Below, piece by piece: positions 11,031 through 21,488 of a DNA stretch of 64,000 bases. The position numbers and the translations under genes were made by a program. Source of the DNA: Serpula lacrymans var. lacrymans S7.9 (Eukaryota; Basidiomycota; Agaricomycetes; Boletales; Serpulaceae); contig NW_006763306.1 in NCBI RefSeq assembly GCF_000218685.1, forward strand, positions 306,835 to 370,834. The letters are read 5' to 3'. The notes under the pieces are model-generated. The model saw nothing but the letters and a program-made list of their open reading frames with translations. It did not search any database and was not told the origin of the DNA. Position 1 is the first letter of the stretch; each line of letters begins with the position of its first letter.

Positions 11031-11799
11031 TTATTGACTGGAGAGATCAGAGTAAATACATCATTGTCAGGATGTAGGGTTCAGAGTGGGAGAAGTAGGG
11101 GTTGAGGACAGTGAAGATAGAGATATGACACAAAGACAAGAGCAGAAAAATAAAAGATACAAGCAGATTAAGGGCTACAGATTTGGATTGAGGTATATAG
11201 CAAATGTTGTAGAGTATTTAAAGCCTTGTGGTGGATGGTGAACATTCAAGGATGGACTGAGTTGGATGAGTGCTTCTATCCTAGAACAGGAGGTACCTCA
11301 CCTCAGAGCAAACAGATAAGCATGTGCATTGTGGCTTCTTAACATGAGCAAATGAGGTATTATGTTCTCAAATATAGGACTGGCATCCTAGACCTGCCTA
11401 TCATATTCCCAGACTTGACCATCAGGACCTAGTATTTGAGAAGTAGGGTGTTGTCCCAGATAAACAATTCCTGTTAGTTCAGAGCAAGTAATATTACCAC
11501 TAATAGTAGGCAACTTAAAATACTTTCTTGGCAAAAAACTGGGAGATATTCCAGGTGTCACGTCAAAATAAAGGACTGGTGGTGGTGAGCACAAAGTGAT
11601 CTGCAAAGAATAAGTTTTTTTTACAATTTGAACATGAGTCCTTTTAATGGGTGCACAGAAATTTTTGCAGCCTATATTCTATATATGAATATGTCCAGTC
11701 ACACAAATATATTGAATCACCATGTAAAGCCACATCACAGGTGGCTGCCATACTTCCAGTTTTTTTCAAGCAGGGCATTCAACAGCTTGCCAAGTCTGA
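11031..11799. other. no gene assigned
   Basis: The only tidy frame is 11388-11606 (-), 72 codons with a plausible amino-acid mix but no recognisable family. Otherwise this is AT-rich intergenic sequence. Confidence 0.4.
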
Positions 11800-12250
11800 G
11801 TAGTGTCTGATAAATGTTTGATAGAAGTCTCCATATCTTAGAAACTTCTGGATGTCCCTTGTGTCCATTGGTGTGGGCTAATCATATATTCCTGCCAAAT
11901 TGGCAGGATCTATCAAGACTTGATTGTGTGACACAATCATGCCCACATATTCTATTGTTGTGGCTTTGAAGATACATTTTTCCAGTTGTAAAAACAGATT
12001 GTTATCTCGGAGTTATTGTAGTATGCATTTTGTTCATTTTTATAGACTTTTGATATCAGTATTGAAGATCAGGATATCATCCATGTATACCACCATCTAT
12101 CCTTCATCTATGTAGTCCCTGAAATTGTTGTTCATCAGCCGTTGAAATGTCATAGGCAAGTTGCACATTCCAAAGAACATAACTGTAGGTTCAAATACAC
12201 CTTTACTGGTTTTAAAGGCAGCCTTCCACTCATCTCCTTCTTTTATCTGC
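11800..12250 (-). pseudogene. gypsy reverse transcriptase remnant
   Basis: Read on the minus strand from 12250, the translation follows a gypsy RT. It has [10 protein letters not shown], then [10 protein letters not shown], then the catalytic loop VVYMDDILIF, then the 'thumb' region entering the RNase H side, in several frames with stops. The order and spacing match the RT of gypsy-1 (IKEEDAWKAAF ... YIDDLLIF), but the sequence is much more diverged, so it belongs to a different and older gypsy family. Its upstream part is cut off exactly where element C begins. Confidence 0.85.
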
Positions 12251-14009
12251 TGTCATGCACCAAAGTTGATTGGTAGCATGGACAGGTGTCAATAACGAAG
12301 TGAATATTCAAAAAGACTCGCCTTTGCGCCACACAGGCACAGCATGGAATAGTAATTAATATTGATTTTTTCAAACTTGTGGCTGATCAGCACCACCTCT
12401 ATTAGGGAATTCAGTCACGCTCACCTTTGCTTTTCCATTCAGTACTTTCCGCGTTTCAGCATTTTGGCAAATTTTTGCACCGCCACTGGCTACACATTGC
12501 ATTGTGCCCTCACTTTGGTCGTTTCCTTCACTTCCCTTCCTTTGCCTAGCCCCACCATGGGTCCCTTACTCTCATTTTTATTCTCACCTGACAGTCGCTT
12601 CTGGATCCCCATTTTAGTTCACCTCCTCGTCACCTCCACCCTCCTTATCTTCTTTGCTCCCCCACCATATCTGATGTTACCACTCTCTATCTGCTTCCAT
12701 CAACCACCACGTGCCACTGCTGATATCAGCAAAGCCCTGGCGGCTGGTCCAAGTTGGGCAACAGGTCCATCTTCATGACATCGATCTTCCATTGTATACC
12801 ATCAAAACATTGGTCGCTTGTCTCCCCTGGTTGGAGCGTGGGTGGGTAGTTTTTGAGCAGGAGAAGGTTCATCCCCTTAAGTCACCCACATATATCGCTG
12901 TTCCATTCACCTGGGTACAGTTATCTTTCGTCCATTGTCTTTGCTACAGCTATGCCTACCACACACTGCCTGGGACTCACTTGTTCCAAATTGGAACTAC
13001 TCCCCTCCCTCCCTTGTTTGACCAGGTGGTCCAATATAACCAGTCCATTGGTAAGGCCATGGAACCGTTGGATTTGGACTAGGTGGTGGACCGGTGGCTC
13101 CAGTTTCTTTTTTGCAGCAGAACATTCATTTACAGTACGATTATTTTTGATTTTTGAATCATTTTTATGGACAAATATTTTTTTAGAATGCCTGACTGAC
13201 AATAAAGGAACTGTGTTGATACTGATATTTTTGCCTTGCCTTTTTTTTACTGCATCTTCTCATGACATCACAATTTTCTTGCTCTCTTTCTGCTATTGGA
13301 CTTTACTTTATGGCTGTACAAACCTGTAACATTACTTACACAGCATTCATTGTTCTAGCTCTTTCTTTTCCTTATTTTGACAATCTTATCCTGTACTACC
13401 TACGCAGGATTTGTCAGCATACATTCTTTCCTTCATGTTCTTTCTCATTCTTTTTGCACAGCTATACTGTGCATAGCCTACCTTTTTTTTACTATATAAA
13501 CCCCTGTATTTTACCTTGTAAAAGAACAAGAACTCGAATCCAGACTTCTTCTCTAAATCTCAAGTTCTCTACTCTGCTACTTGTGATCCAGTGTGGTCAC
13601 AATGCTTCCCACTGCTACCACTGTTATCTGCTGTCATTGTTACTCTCCACTTTTGAAATCATTATCATCCCTTTTAATTAGAGTCCTTCTGAGCACTACA
13701 GTTTGTGCGTCAGGAGCCTACTATCACTGGGAACCTCGTTATCTTGTCATTCTCAAACCTACCTTGTGCTATACTCGCCACAAAGCCCCTATTTTCTATA
13801 TTCCAACTATCCCTCCTCCTCAAAACCCACGCCCATACATCTCTGGGTTTTACTTTGAAGGATTGTCATACATACCACCCCACAAACAACCAGAGCACCC
13901 ACTGTTCTAGGCGGCTCAGCCCATAAACAAGTTCCGTGGAATCTGGGAGGATTGTGTGTTTGTTTGTTTTTTGTGTGTGGTTTTGTAACAACAGTTCTCA
14001 TCATCAACA
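12251..14009 (+). mobile_element. ~1.8-kb LTR-like element, copy C
   Basis: Starts TGTCATGCACC and ends TCATCAACA. At 1759 bp it is slightly shorter than A, D and E because of internal deletions. The flanks (CTGC left, TTGT right) do not form a duplication, so one side has been rearranged: gypsy RT lies to the left and a truncated gypsy LTR to the right. Confidence 0.75.
12362..13082 (+). pseudogene. element-C copy of the conserved ORF, frameshifted
   Basis: The N-terminal half reads from 12362. A deletion near 12700 shifts the frame, and the C-terminal half continues at 12711-13082 to the shared stop (…LDLD). This is the most diverged of the five copies. Confidence 0.45.
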
Positions 14010-14309
14010 TTGTGCTGCACTGCTTTTCTTTATTCTTAGCTACAAGTCTCTCACGCAGTGGAGCTGGTCACTTGGGCTGTGCCCTATGACATCATCAGCC
14101 ACTCCCTTCATTAACTGTATAGTATACATGTACAAATAGCCTGTAAATATATATAAAGCCCAATAGATCAAGGAGACTCCTCAGCAAGTCCTCCTGTTGT
14201 TTACCCACAACTAACTTGGTCCTAACCCTAAGGTGTTTATCCACTCCTGTTTCCCTCACACTTGCCTGCCTGAGCTGTGTGCTAGAGTATCCAAACTTTG
14301 GTTGTTACA
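14010..14309 (-). repeat. truncated gypsy-1/2-family LTR, inverted
   Basis: Ends GGTTGTTACA at 14309, the inverse of the family's TGTAACAACC terminus. It contains the inverted CTCACGCAGTGGAGCTGGTC and GACTCCTCAGCAAGTCCTCC blocks. The other terminus is missing at the junction with element C. Confidence 0.8.
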
Positions 14310-14419
14310 ATATCACATATTGTCCTACTAATGATATGATTGTGGATATATTCACCAAGACACTCCCTAGAGCAAGGATGAAAAAGCTGAGTGGAATGCT
14401 CGGCCTATGCCATGACTGA
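14310..14419 (+). pseudogene. copia pol C-terminus remnant
   Basis: The last about 36 codons of a Ty1/copia polyprotein: ITYCPTNDMIVDIFTKTLPR, then a short tail and TGA. This corresponds to ITYCPTEDMTADVLTKALPS of the copia element at 21489-22862. The rest of that element has been replaced by the inverted gypsy LTR to the left. Confidence 0.85.
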
Positions 14420-14426
14420 GGAGGAG

Positions 14427-14922
14427 TGTTGATTTAAAGCAATACATTGACAGACTATACTTACAATTGCTAATCAGCATAGCCACTGAACCACAAATGT
14501 CGGACTCTACACTGTCAGATGTCTTCAGTTTCCACTGGACTTCTGACATGTGAGTACCAATGATACATCCCACAACTATATACATGCTAAACTTACTATA
14601 GCAATTACAGTTGTCTAGATTGACAGCTCACAGACTGGTCACATGTTATGGCATTAGACACTTTATTTAGTGACATCATATAGAATACAATGGAACATTG
14701 TGGAATGTTTACATTTATTTATAGCAACTGCACAGTACTACATGTATTTTAGTATATATACCCTTGCAATAGATGAAGACTCCTCAGTGAGTCCTCCCGT
14801 TGAATACCATCAACCAACTAGCTCCTACTTTGAGTCTATCAACTCATCTTCTCTCATCACAACTTCTTCTTGAGTTCCTTGTTGTGTGCACCAGTGTATA
14901 CAAACTTTGGGGTATTGTCACA
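14427..14922 (+). repeat. probable 3' LTR of the copia remnant
   Basis: Follows a GGAGGAG purine tract just after the copia stop, as a 3' LTR should. It starts TGTTGATT and has a plausible end at TATTGTCACA (14922), about 496 bp. Part of the sequence (14750-14830) echoes the gypsy LTR motif GACTCCTCAGTGAGTCCTCC. The 3' boundary is tentative. Confidence 0.55.
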
Positions 14923-15660
14923 ATAGCCAATCAGAGCTCAACAAATTGTTTCAGCAGGGTACCAGCTTTGTAGCAGCACTGCCTTTCTTCTCGGTTCTGG
15001 GAGCACTGAGGCATGGTTGGAGGAGTTACCAATGTTGGTAATCCTGGTTATTACCTATCTCCAGTCCAGCCTGACCGAAACCAGCTCACGCCCATCGTGT
15101 ATAGACTCCCTGGCTTCACTGTTTGTGATTGATTTGTAGCACCATAGACATCAAAGTTACAATTCATACTCCTCTACATATACTCTAATTCTACCCTTTT
15201 CTCTCTCTTGGTCGTAGAATATGCAACTGTATACAAAAAATGGAATTTCTCTCTCTCAGACTTCCCCAATTGCCTGATTAATAGTTGCTGAGGTAGCTGA
15301 GCAGGAAAGACGAAAGGGTGTACTAGTATTGACTCCCATTTCAAGCTAGGAATTGAATCACGTTCTGAAGCTGTTTGATATTCACTATACATCGGTAGTA
15401 CACCAGTCTATTTTCTGTTATGTTGATAATAGTCGGAATTCATATAGGTGTTGAACCTAGATGTTCCACACTAGACAAATTTTGTCCATAGCTGTGGGCA
15501 TACTAAAAGCCGCACAGGAAATGACGGATTTTCAACTCTAACCATCTTTCATCTGCTATAATCATTGGCCCTGAGATGCATTTGGTGCAGATGGTGGGGA
15601 AACGGAAGTTGTACGTACACCGTCTACGTGGAGGTCATATATGTCAAATTTTCATTCCAG
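14923..15660. other. no gene assigned
   Basis: The 72-codon minus-strand frame at 15174-15392 has no recognisable family. Nothing else can be supported. Confidence 0.4.
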
Positions 15661-16040
15661 TTACAAAAGATATAGCGTACTTCCACCCATATGATTTGAC
15701 CCACTCGCAACCATTGGGTTGGTACTGGGTCCCGAGCCCATGTGTAAGATGTTGTGAAAGAAAAGGTTCACATTTATAGCCCTTTCCGAGGCTTGAGGGG
15801 CGGTGAGCACACCTTGAATACCCTCAAAGACGCTTCTTATTTGATCAAAAACTTGGCCTTGGTTATCGTCGCTGTCAGACCCGGATGACTGTGGCGGGCC
15901 TCCTTGAAACTCCACTTGATCTTGGCCTTGATTATCGTCGCCGTCAGACCCGGATGACTGTGGCGGGCCTCCTTGAAACTCCTCAGTAGCATTTCCACAA
16001 TCATCTGCAGGTTCCGCCTCTGCATAAAATAGATGGATGG
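15661..16040 (-). CDS. unassigned protein exon with 23-residue tandem repeat
   Basis: The minus-strand frame ending at 15661-15663 is open upstream to about 16040. It encodes two in-frame tandem repeats of 23 residues (core EFQGGPPQSSGSD followed by an acidic DDNQGQ), then an amphipathic stretch (VFDQIRSVFEGIQGVL) and a low-complexity tail. A possible 3' splice site (TTTTATGCAG) lies just upstream, so this may be the last exon of a spliced gene. No known domain is visible. The repeat unit is a multiple of three (69 bp), which supports coding use. Confidence 0.4.
15853..15981. repeat. 69-bp tandem repeat, two copies
   Basis: Units start at 15853 and 15922 (TTGGCCTTG...). They differ at only a few positions over about 60 bp. 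They lie within the minus-strand frame above. Confidence 0.9.
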
Positions 16041-17395
16041 AGGAAACAATTTAAAGCTAAACATGAATGGACCCCTGAAACTTGAGTAACACACCATGAG
16101 TCATGTATTCAACCGCAGTGATAAAGCTTGCTGTGCTACTTGAGAGTGTTTCGCAGACCGAGACTAGGGAAGGGAAAAGGGTTCAAGGCTCAGTCAGCGT
16201 GGTTCAATAAAGGCATAGTATGCAGAGAATTATGCAGGCTGATCACTCACGATCTGCAGTAAGTAACTTTCTCAAGATGGTGTTTGAAGTACCCTGCATG
16301 ATTATAAGTAACCTTCTAAAGTCTGATTTAACCGATGCTCACCCGGGCCAATTGTAGAATCTGCAGACTCTGTTCAACATGCTGTCGATGTAACAAGTAT
16401 GACTTTATGATTTGTGCGGGGTTCCATGAGCTCTTCCTTGCCCTATCAACTTCTAGAGAGTTGGACAGGCTAACTTAGGAATGGGTAGGTGAGAACTATG
16501 AATTAAAAGCTCTTGAAACGAATAATTACACGTCAAGACGACCCCTGATTCTGTTGATCTCCTCCACGTCTGAGCTGTCCAGTAGCGGTTCTCCTTCTGC
16601 GGAAGTCCTAAGGGAAATTTGCTGACTGGAGAATCAAATCTATGGATATCTGTTGATAAATCATGCCCCTCTCCATTGCAGAGCGCGTTGAGATATTTTT
16701 GGATAGTGCAACGAGGGACTCAAGTCTACTCAAACTAGCTAGATTTTCCTCAACAACTTGACGGTTCACCATCCTGAAGTCTGTGGGGAAGGTTTTAAAA
16801 GGTTTTCAAAGTCGTAGAAGGTCAACCCGCAGGTCTGAGGAAGATATTGTGCCTGGTATCAGGGAATCTGTAGAGATCAGAGTGGCTCACAAGTGCATTA
16901 TTTAAACACTTATATATGAAGAACGAAATAAAAAAGAAAAGAAAACGGAATTAACTTATCAACTTGTCACAGGCCTGTCTAATACATATGTCAATCAATT
17001 CCTTTTGTGTCCAAGTCACAGCAATCAAATTCTACTAGCGTCACAGTAATAGATTTTGTGAGCATTCAATGTTCTGTGATTCGATGAGAGGATAACGTTC
17101 AGGAAGAATATGGGCTTAACAAGTGAATCATATGTATCCAAGTCCAACTTGAGGCTTTCTCCGGTAAAGATTCATGCTCGATTTTGATACAACTTGAAGA
17201 CATATGCATCGTATCGGGACCCAAGATTGAGTGCTGAGTATAAGCGCTGAAGCTTGTAGTCCGAGATTGGAAAGCATGCCATGTCGATTATGAATACAAC
17301 ATCGATTGTGACATTCAGGTCCATATTTATATGTGTTTGGTACATCGAACGATTGCATCACCAGCAGTAACCTTCCTGCGTGTGTTTACTTTCGA
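16041..17395. other. no gene assigned
   Basis: About 1.35 kb upstream of the kinase-like gene. Both strands have only short frames without recognisable content. It may include upstream exons of the minus-strand gene at 15661-16040 and the promoter of the kinase-like gene. Confidence 0.4.
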
Positions 17396-18778
17396 ATGCT
17401 CGCTCGTCGTCGCCAGCGTAAGGCAGAGGAAGAGGCGAGGATAGCTGAGCTGGTTGCACAGTATGAGCGCAGTGCACTCTTACTCTTTGGCCCCCGCCCG
17501 AGATCTCCCGGTCGACATAGTACAGGCGAATTGTGGTGGTGTAAGCACTATCAGTGGTTGAAGGACAGCGGGTATTTGCTCCGCAGTCGCTATGCTCCAG
17601 ACTGGTTCCCTTCATGGAAAACCACCAATGTATCATGGGTGGAGTGTGAAGATAGACAAGGTCCACTCGTATGTAGTAGTGAACTCGTGTGTCGCTTTGG
17701 TTGACAGTGGGTCAATTAACAGGTAGAGCAGGTGTTGGATGCCACTCGAATATCTGATGGGGCCTTTGTAACTTTGAAGTTGTTCAAAAAGTCACTACAT
17801 CCTTTCGAGATTGAAATAGGCCAGTTCTTTTCGACAGAACCACTTTTATCCGACCCTGCCAACCATTGTGTACCATTTTACGATGTGCTTGTTGTACCGG
17901 ATGACGAGGATCGTGCTATTATTGTGATGCCTTTATTGCGTTTTTTCGACAATCCGCCCTTCGACACTTTCGGGGAAGTGGTCGACTTTCTTCGCCAAAT
18001 TTTCGTAGTAAGTGCATCAGTCACTCAAAAATAAAAATAAAGTTTTCAAACGGTTTCTTTCACCAGGGTTTACGATTCATGCACAAACATCACGTCGCCC
18101 ATCGGTATGTACCATAACTATTATATGATTCATTGCTGAAAGTTATACAGTGACTGCTTGAATCTAAACATCATGATGGATGCAACACCTCTATTTGTCG
18201 ACCCGTATCACCCTCAAGATCTTGAAATGAAACGCGATTACACAGGGCGGGTTAGCTATTACACTCGTACCCAGCGTCCGCCAAAATATCTATTTGTCGA
18301 TTTTGGTATATCACGCCGCTATGGTCCTAATGATATAGCTCCTCTGGAAGATCCGATATGGGGAGGTGATAAAACAGTTCCAGAATTCCAGCAGTCGAAT
18401 GAGCCTCGCAATCCATTCCCAACAGACGTATACTATCTGGGAAATATGATCAGGGACTCATTCTTGCTGGTGTGTCACTTTTGGGGTTTCTCAAGGAACT
18501 GATTACGCATTACTTTTATCAAGGCCAAAACAGGTTTTGAATTCGTGGAACCGTTGGTGAAAGTCATGGTACAGGATGACCCAGAAAAGCGGCCCAACAT
18601 GGATGAAGTCATTGTGCGGTTTGAAGGGATCATCAAGCAACTAAACAGCTGGAAATTGCGATCACGCGTCATTAACGAGCACGATGACAATATTTTTGGT
18701 TTTTATCGTTGTGTCACTCATTGGGCCCGCCGCTTCAGCTTTGTTATCAGGAGGGTGTCTGCCATACCAACACCGTGA
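17396..18778 (+). CDS. protein kinase-like gene, five exons
   Basis: Proposed exons are 17396-17668, 17723-18007, 18067-18104, 18151-about 18473 and 18534-18778 (about 387 codons). Introns 1-3 are GT-AG and 46-59 bp. Kinase landmarks appear in order. VTLKLF supplies the VAIK-type lysine in exon 2. The catalytic loop HRDCLNLNIMMD is formed by splicing exon 3 to 4. FVDFGIS is the DFG motif. QDDPEKRPNMDEV is a C-lobe motif. There is no clear glycine-rich loop; the N-terminus is a basic, coiled-coil-like segment (RRRQRKAEEEARIAELVAQY). It resembles the expanded kinase-like (PKL) families of mushroom-forming fungi. The last junction needs an unusual GTCACT donor to keep frame, so that intron may be misplaced or the gene damaged there. 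The start could also be the upstream codon at 17333. Confidence 0.7.
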
Positions 18779-19399
18779 AACTGTCATACCTGCTACATGT
18801 ACTTCTGGATCTATCTGAAGAACTAGTTGGTGTGTTGGGCATTCTACGTGCAGTCCATATGGCCAGTGCCTTTAAGACTGAAGTTACGTGCAGCCAGAAT
18901 GTAATATATCATCGCCCGCTGGGCAGCCCTGGACCGGCTTACCAGGAAAGACCAAGCAAATACTCGTGGAATGTCTAGGGTCACAACGCAGACAAACTAG
19001 GGTGCACAAACTTCATATTGAACAGAGCAAAAGTCAACGATGAGACTCGAGCGATATTCCCATTGTGGCAAACTAGAACTCTGCCAACAAGCACAAAGTG
19101 CTATTCGAATTTTGGAAGCGCCTAAGCCGAAAATTAGGTTCGTCACTCCATTGGTACATCGTGATCTAGGTGTCACGATCCACCCCCTACAAAGCTAACT
19201 TGGGCTGAATTTCTACAATACTGAATCTGGTTTGCCGTAGTTGCCATGCACCATGAGAAGTCAATTTATAAGGCCTGCATCGTGGCCCACAAGGACTGCT
19301 AGCCGTAAAGGTATAAAGAGGATGATGGGTCGACCTCTGCTCATTCACCATCCTTTAGTACCTTTTACCCTTAATCTCGCATTCAAGCTATCACCACTA
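18779..19399. other. no gene assigned
   Basis: Spacer between the kinase-like gene and the carboxylesterase remnant; open frames here look random. Confidence 0.4.
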
Positions 19400-20509
19400 A
19401 TGGAGTGGTGGAAGATTCTGTCTGCAGCGGTTGCAGACAAAATATTTCACGTACTACTTTATGTGATAACTGCAACTACTTTATCTCCACCTTCCGTGAA
19501 GTTGGATCATGCCATCTTCACTGGCACCACTAACGGAAGTGTTTCAGCATTCTTGGGTATACCTTACACGCAACCTCCGTGAGCACTTTCATTTATTCGT
19601 CAGCTCCATAGTCTAAATAATAATAATTAGTTTGGCAAGCTCCGTTTTCACCTCCCTCGAGCTGTCCCACCGTACAGAGGCACTTACGATGCTTCGGTCT
19701 ACGGGTTGATCTGTCCACAACAGACCACCAGAATCCCTTTTGGGAACTTGACTGCTGAAACTGAAGCTATTCTTGCCTCTGTACTTCTAAATGCCAGTCC
19801 ACAGAGCGAGGATTGTGTGTTCTTTTATACTAATAGTGTTCAAAACTGAATATGTTTGTTGTACAGGTCTTACAATAAATGTTTACAAGCCGGCCAATGC
19901 CACGCCAAGCTCAAAGCTACCTGTAGTTGTGGTACGTATTACACAGCTGACAGATTCAATTGTGTTACTTATGTTGTCCGATATACTGGCAACAACAACA
20001 CGGTGACGCCGCAGTTCAAGCGTGTAGCTGCCTTCCTTGGTGATATCAATTTCCAAGGCCCTCGCCGGTTCCTCTTGCAGGCACGTTCTGGTCACCAAAA
20101 GACCTGGTCTTTCCGTGAGTATTGACATAATCGACCCCAAGTTTGATGGCTAACGATTGGTAAACAGTTAGCAAACGGATGAAGGATACTCCCGGGCTTG
20201 GCGCTGTAAAAGGATGTTCTAACATCCTTTGAGATTGAAAACTGACGATCTCGATGTAGTTCCATGGTTCAGACATAGACATCATCTATGGTTCTGCCGA
20301 TATGACGGACTACTTAATCCGTTCGTTTCGTGGCAAACCTTGATCCTAGTGGAAACACAGGGATTAACTGGCCTCAATACAAGAACGAGACACCCAGCCT
20401 CTTGACTTTCTTGGATGGCTCAATTCCGGCCAACATTACACAAGACACGTACAGAAAGGAGGGTATCGAGTTTGTGACGCAGATGATGTTGGATGATCCC
20501 TGGCAATAA
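19400..20509 (+). pseudogene. type-B carboxylesterase/lipase, core deleted
   Basis: The N-terminal exon (from ATG 19400) has a hydrophobic leader-like segment and then LDHAIFTGTTNGSVSAFLGI, the typical start of a secreted fungal type-B carboxylesterase. It continues after a candidate intron (GTGAGC at 19579 to TTAG at 19630) with LRFHLPRAVPPYRGTYDASV and the SEDC motif. A second candidate intron ends in TACAG near 19865, followed by LTINVYKPANATPSSKLPVV. The sequence then jumps to the C-terminal FKRVAAFLGDINFQGPRRFL and finally to GNTGINWPQYK...LLTFLDG with a stop at about 20509. The oxyanion HGGG region, the nucleophile-elbow serine (GESAG) and the acidic residue are all missing. The first junction as written is out of frame. 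Confidence 0.8.
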
Positions 20510-21249
20510 AATCCAAATGCTCGTCGACATAACTCGTTCCACGGACTACTACCACTGATGTTTGTGTTTCTTTGATCTGACATCTCTGTTATATGCACAT
20601 TCGTTTGGTGACTCCATGTATTACTTTACAGTAAGTCGTAGTTAATATATCTTATTGAGATAACCACGGCTTTGACAATGAGTTATTTCCTGGTGATGTA
20701 GGAGTCCTTACAACCGGGTCAATTGATCAAGTAATTCACTGTGCACACATTGCGGGCAAGTGGAAATCGACATAACTACATCCCTGTTGGCTCACGCTAT
20801 AATTATGTTCCACGTTACCCCAGAAAAGTGTTCACAGTCCGCATGAATGTCATATACAGTTTTTCAGAACCGTATGTATGCCCCATGATTTGCTGACATA
20901 GTGAACTGAGGATATTATAACCTTTGATGCAAGGTCGCAGAGATGACGTCATATATACACCACAACAATAACATTTATCTGAGCTCCCGAATATCAGCAT
21001 GGAAAGAAGGTTTGTACGTCTCGCCCAATGTCCTTCTCTTGTCTACTAATATGTCTGTTATCGCTCGACATGGCGAAGAAAAAGAAAAGGATATCAAATT
21101 ACAGCAGAACGTTCATAAGAGCGCTACAGCATTCAACAACAGCAAGTGAGTCAAATTTTAGGACAATCATAACGTACCGTCAGCGTTCTGAAGTATGCTC
21201 TAGCTCTGCTTTTAAGCAGTGTTCTCAGTATTTGTTGGCCTTCGACGTA
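20510..21249. other. no gene assigned
   Basis: Host sequence between the carboxylesterase remnant and the copia element. A few splice-like signals occur, but no recognisable protein. Confidence 0.4.
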
Positions 21250-21254
21250 CTGGG

Positions 21255-21481
21255 TGTTAATTATCTAGCAAGTAATAAACTCAGAATTCGAGAGAAGGTC
21301 TGAGGTGTCTGCCTGACAACGGCAGCGTATATAAGTGAAGATGGAACCAAAAATTTTCTGATGCGGTATATTAGGTGCACGGGCCACCTCAACTACTGGA
21401 CTTTCCCAATTTGGCCCTTGTGCCACTTCTTGCCTTTGTACTACGCCGTACGAGGCTTGTATCTCCCTTATTCCTCCAACA
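21255..21481 (-). repeat. copia 3' LTR (227 bp, internally deleted)
   Basis: Matches the right LTR except for a 112-bp loss between two CTCAGA(C)TTCGAGAGAAG direct repeats and a net gain of about 6 bp elsewhere. A polypurine tract (minus strand GAGGGGGAG) sits immediately inside it at about 21482-21491. Confidence 0.9.
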
Positions 21482-21488
21482 CTCCCCC

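Noticed and set aside
12251..14009. A target-site duplication for element C (and A, B)
   Set aside because: Left and right flanks do not match for these copies; only D has a convincing duplication, and E at best 3 of 4 bases.
15837..16097. Minus-strand ORF reading the 69-bp repeat as SFKEARHSHPGLTATI
   Set aside because: The alternative frame of the same strand extends further downstream to 15661 with better continuity. Both frames show the repeat because its length is a multiple of three, so repetition alone does not choose the frame; I preferred the longer one.
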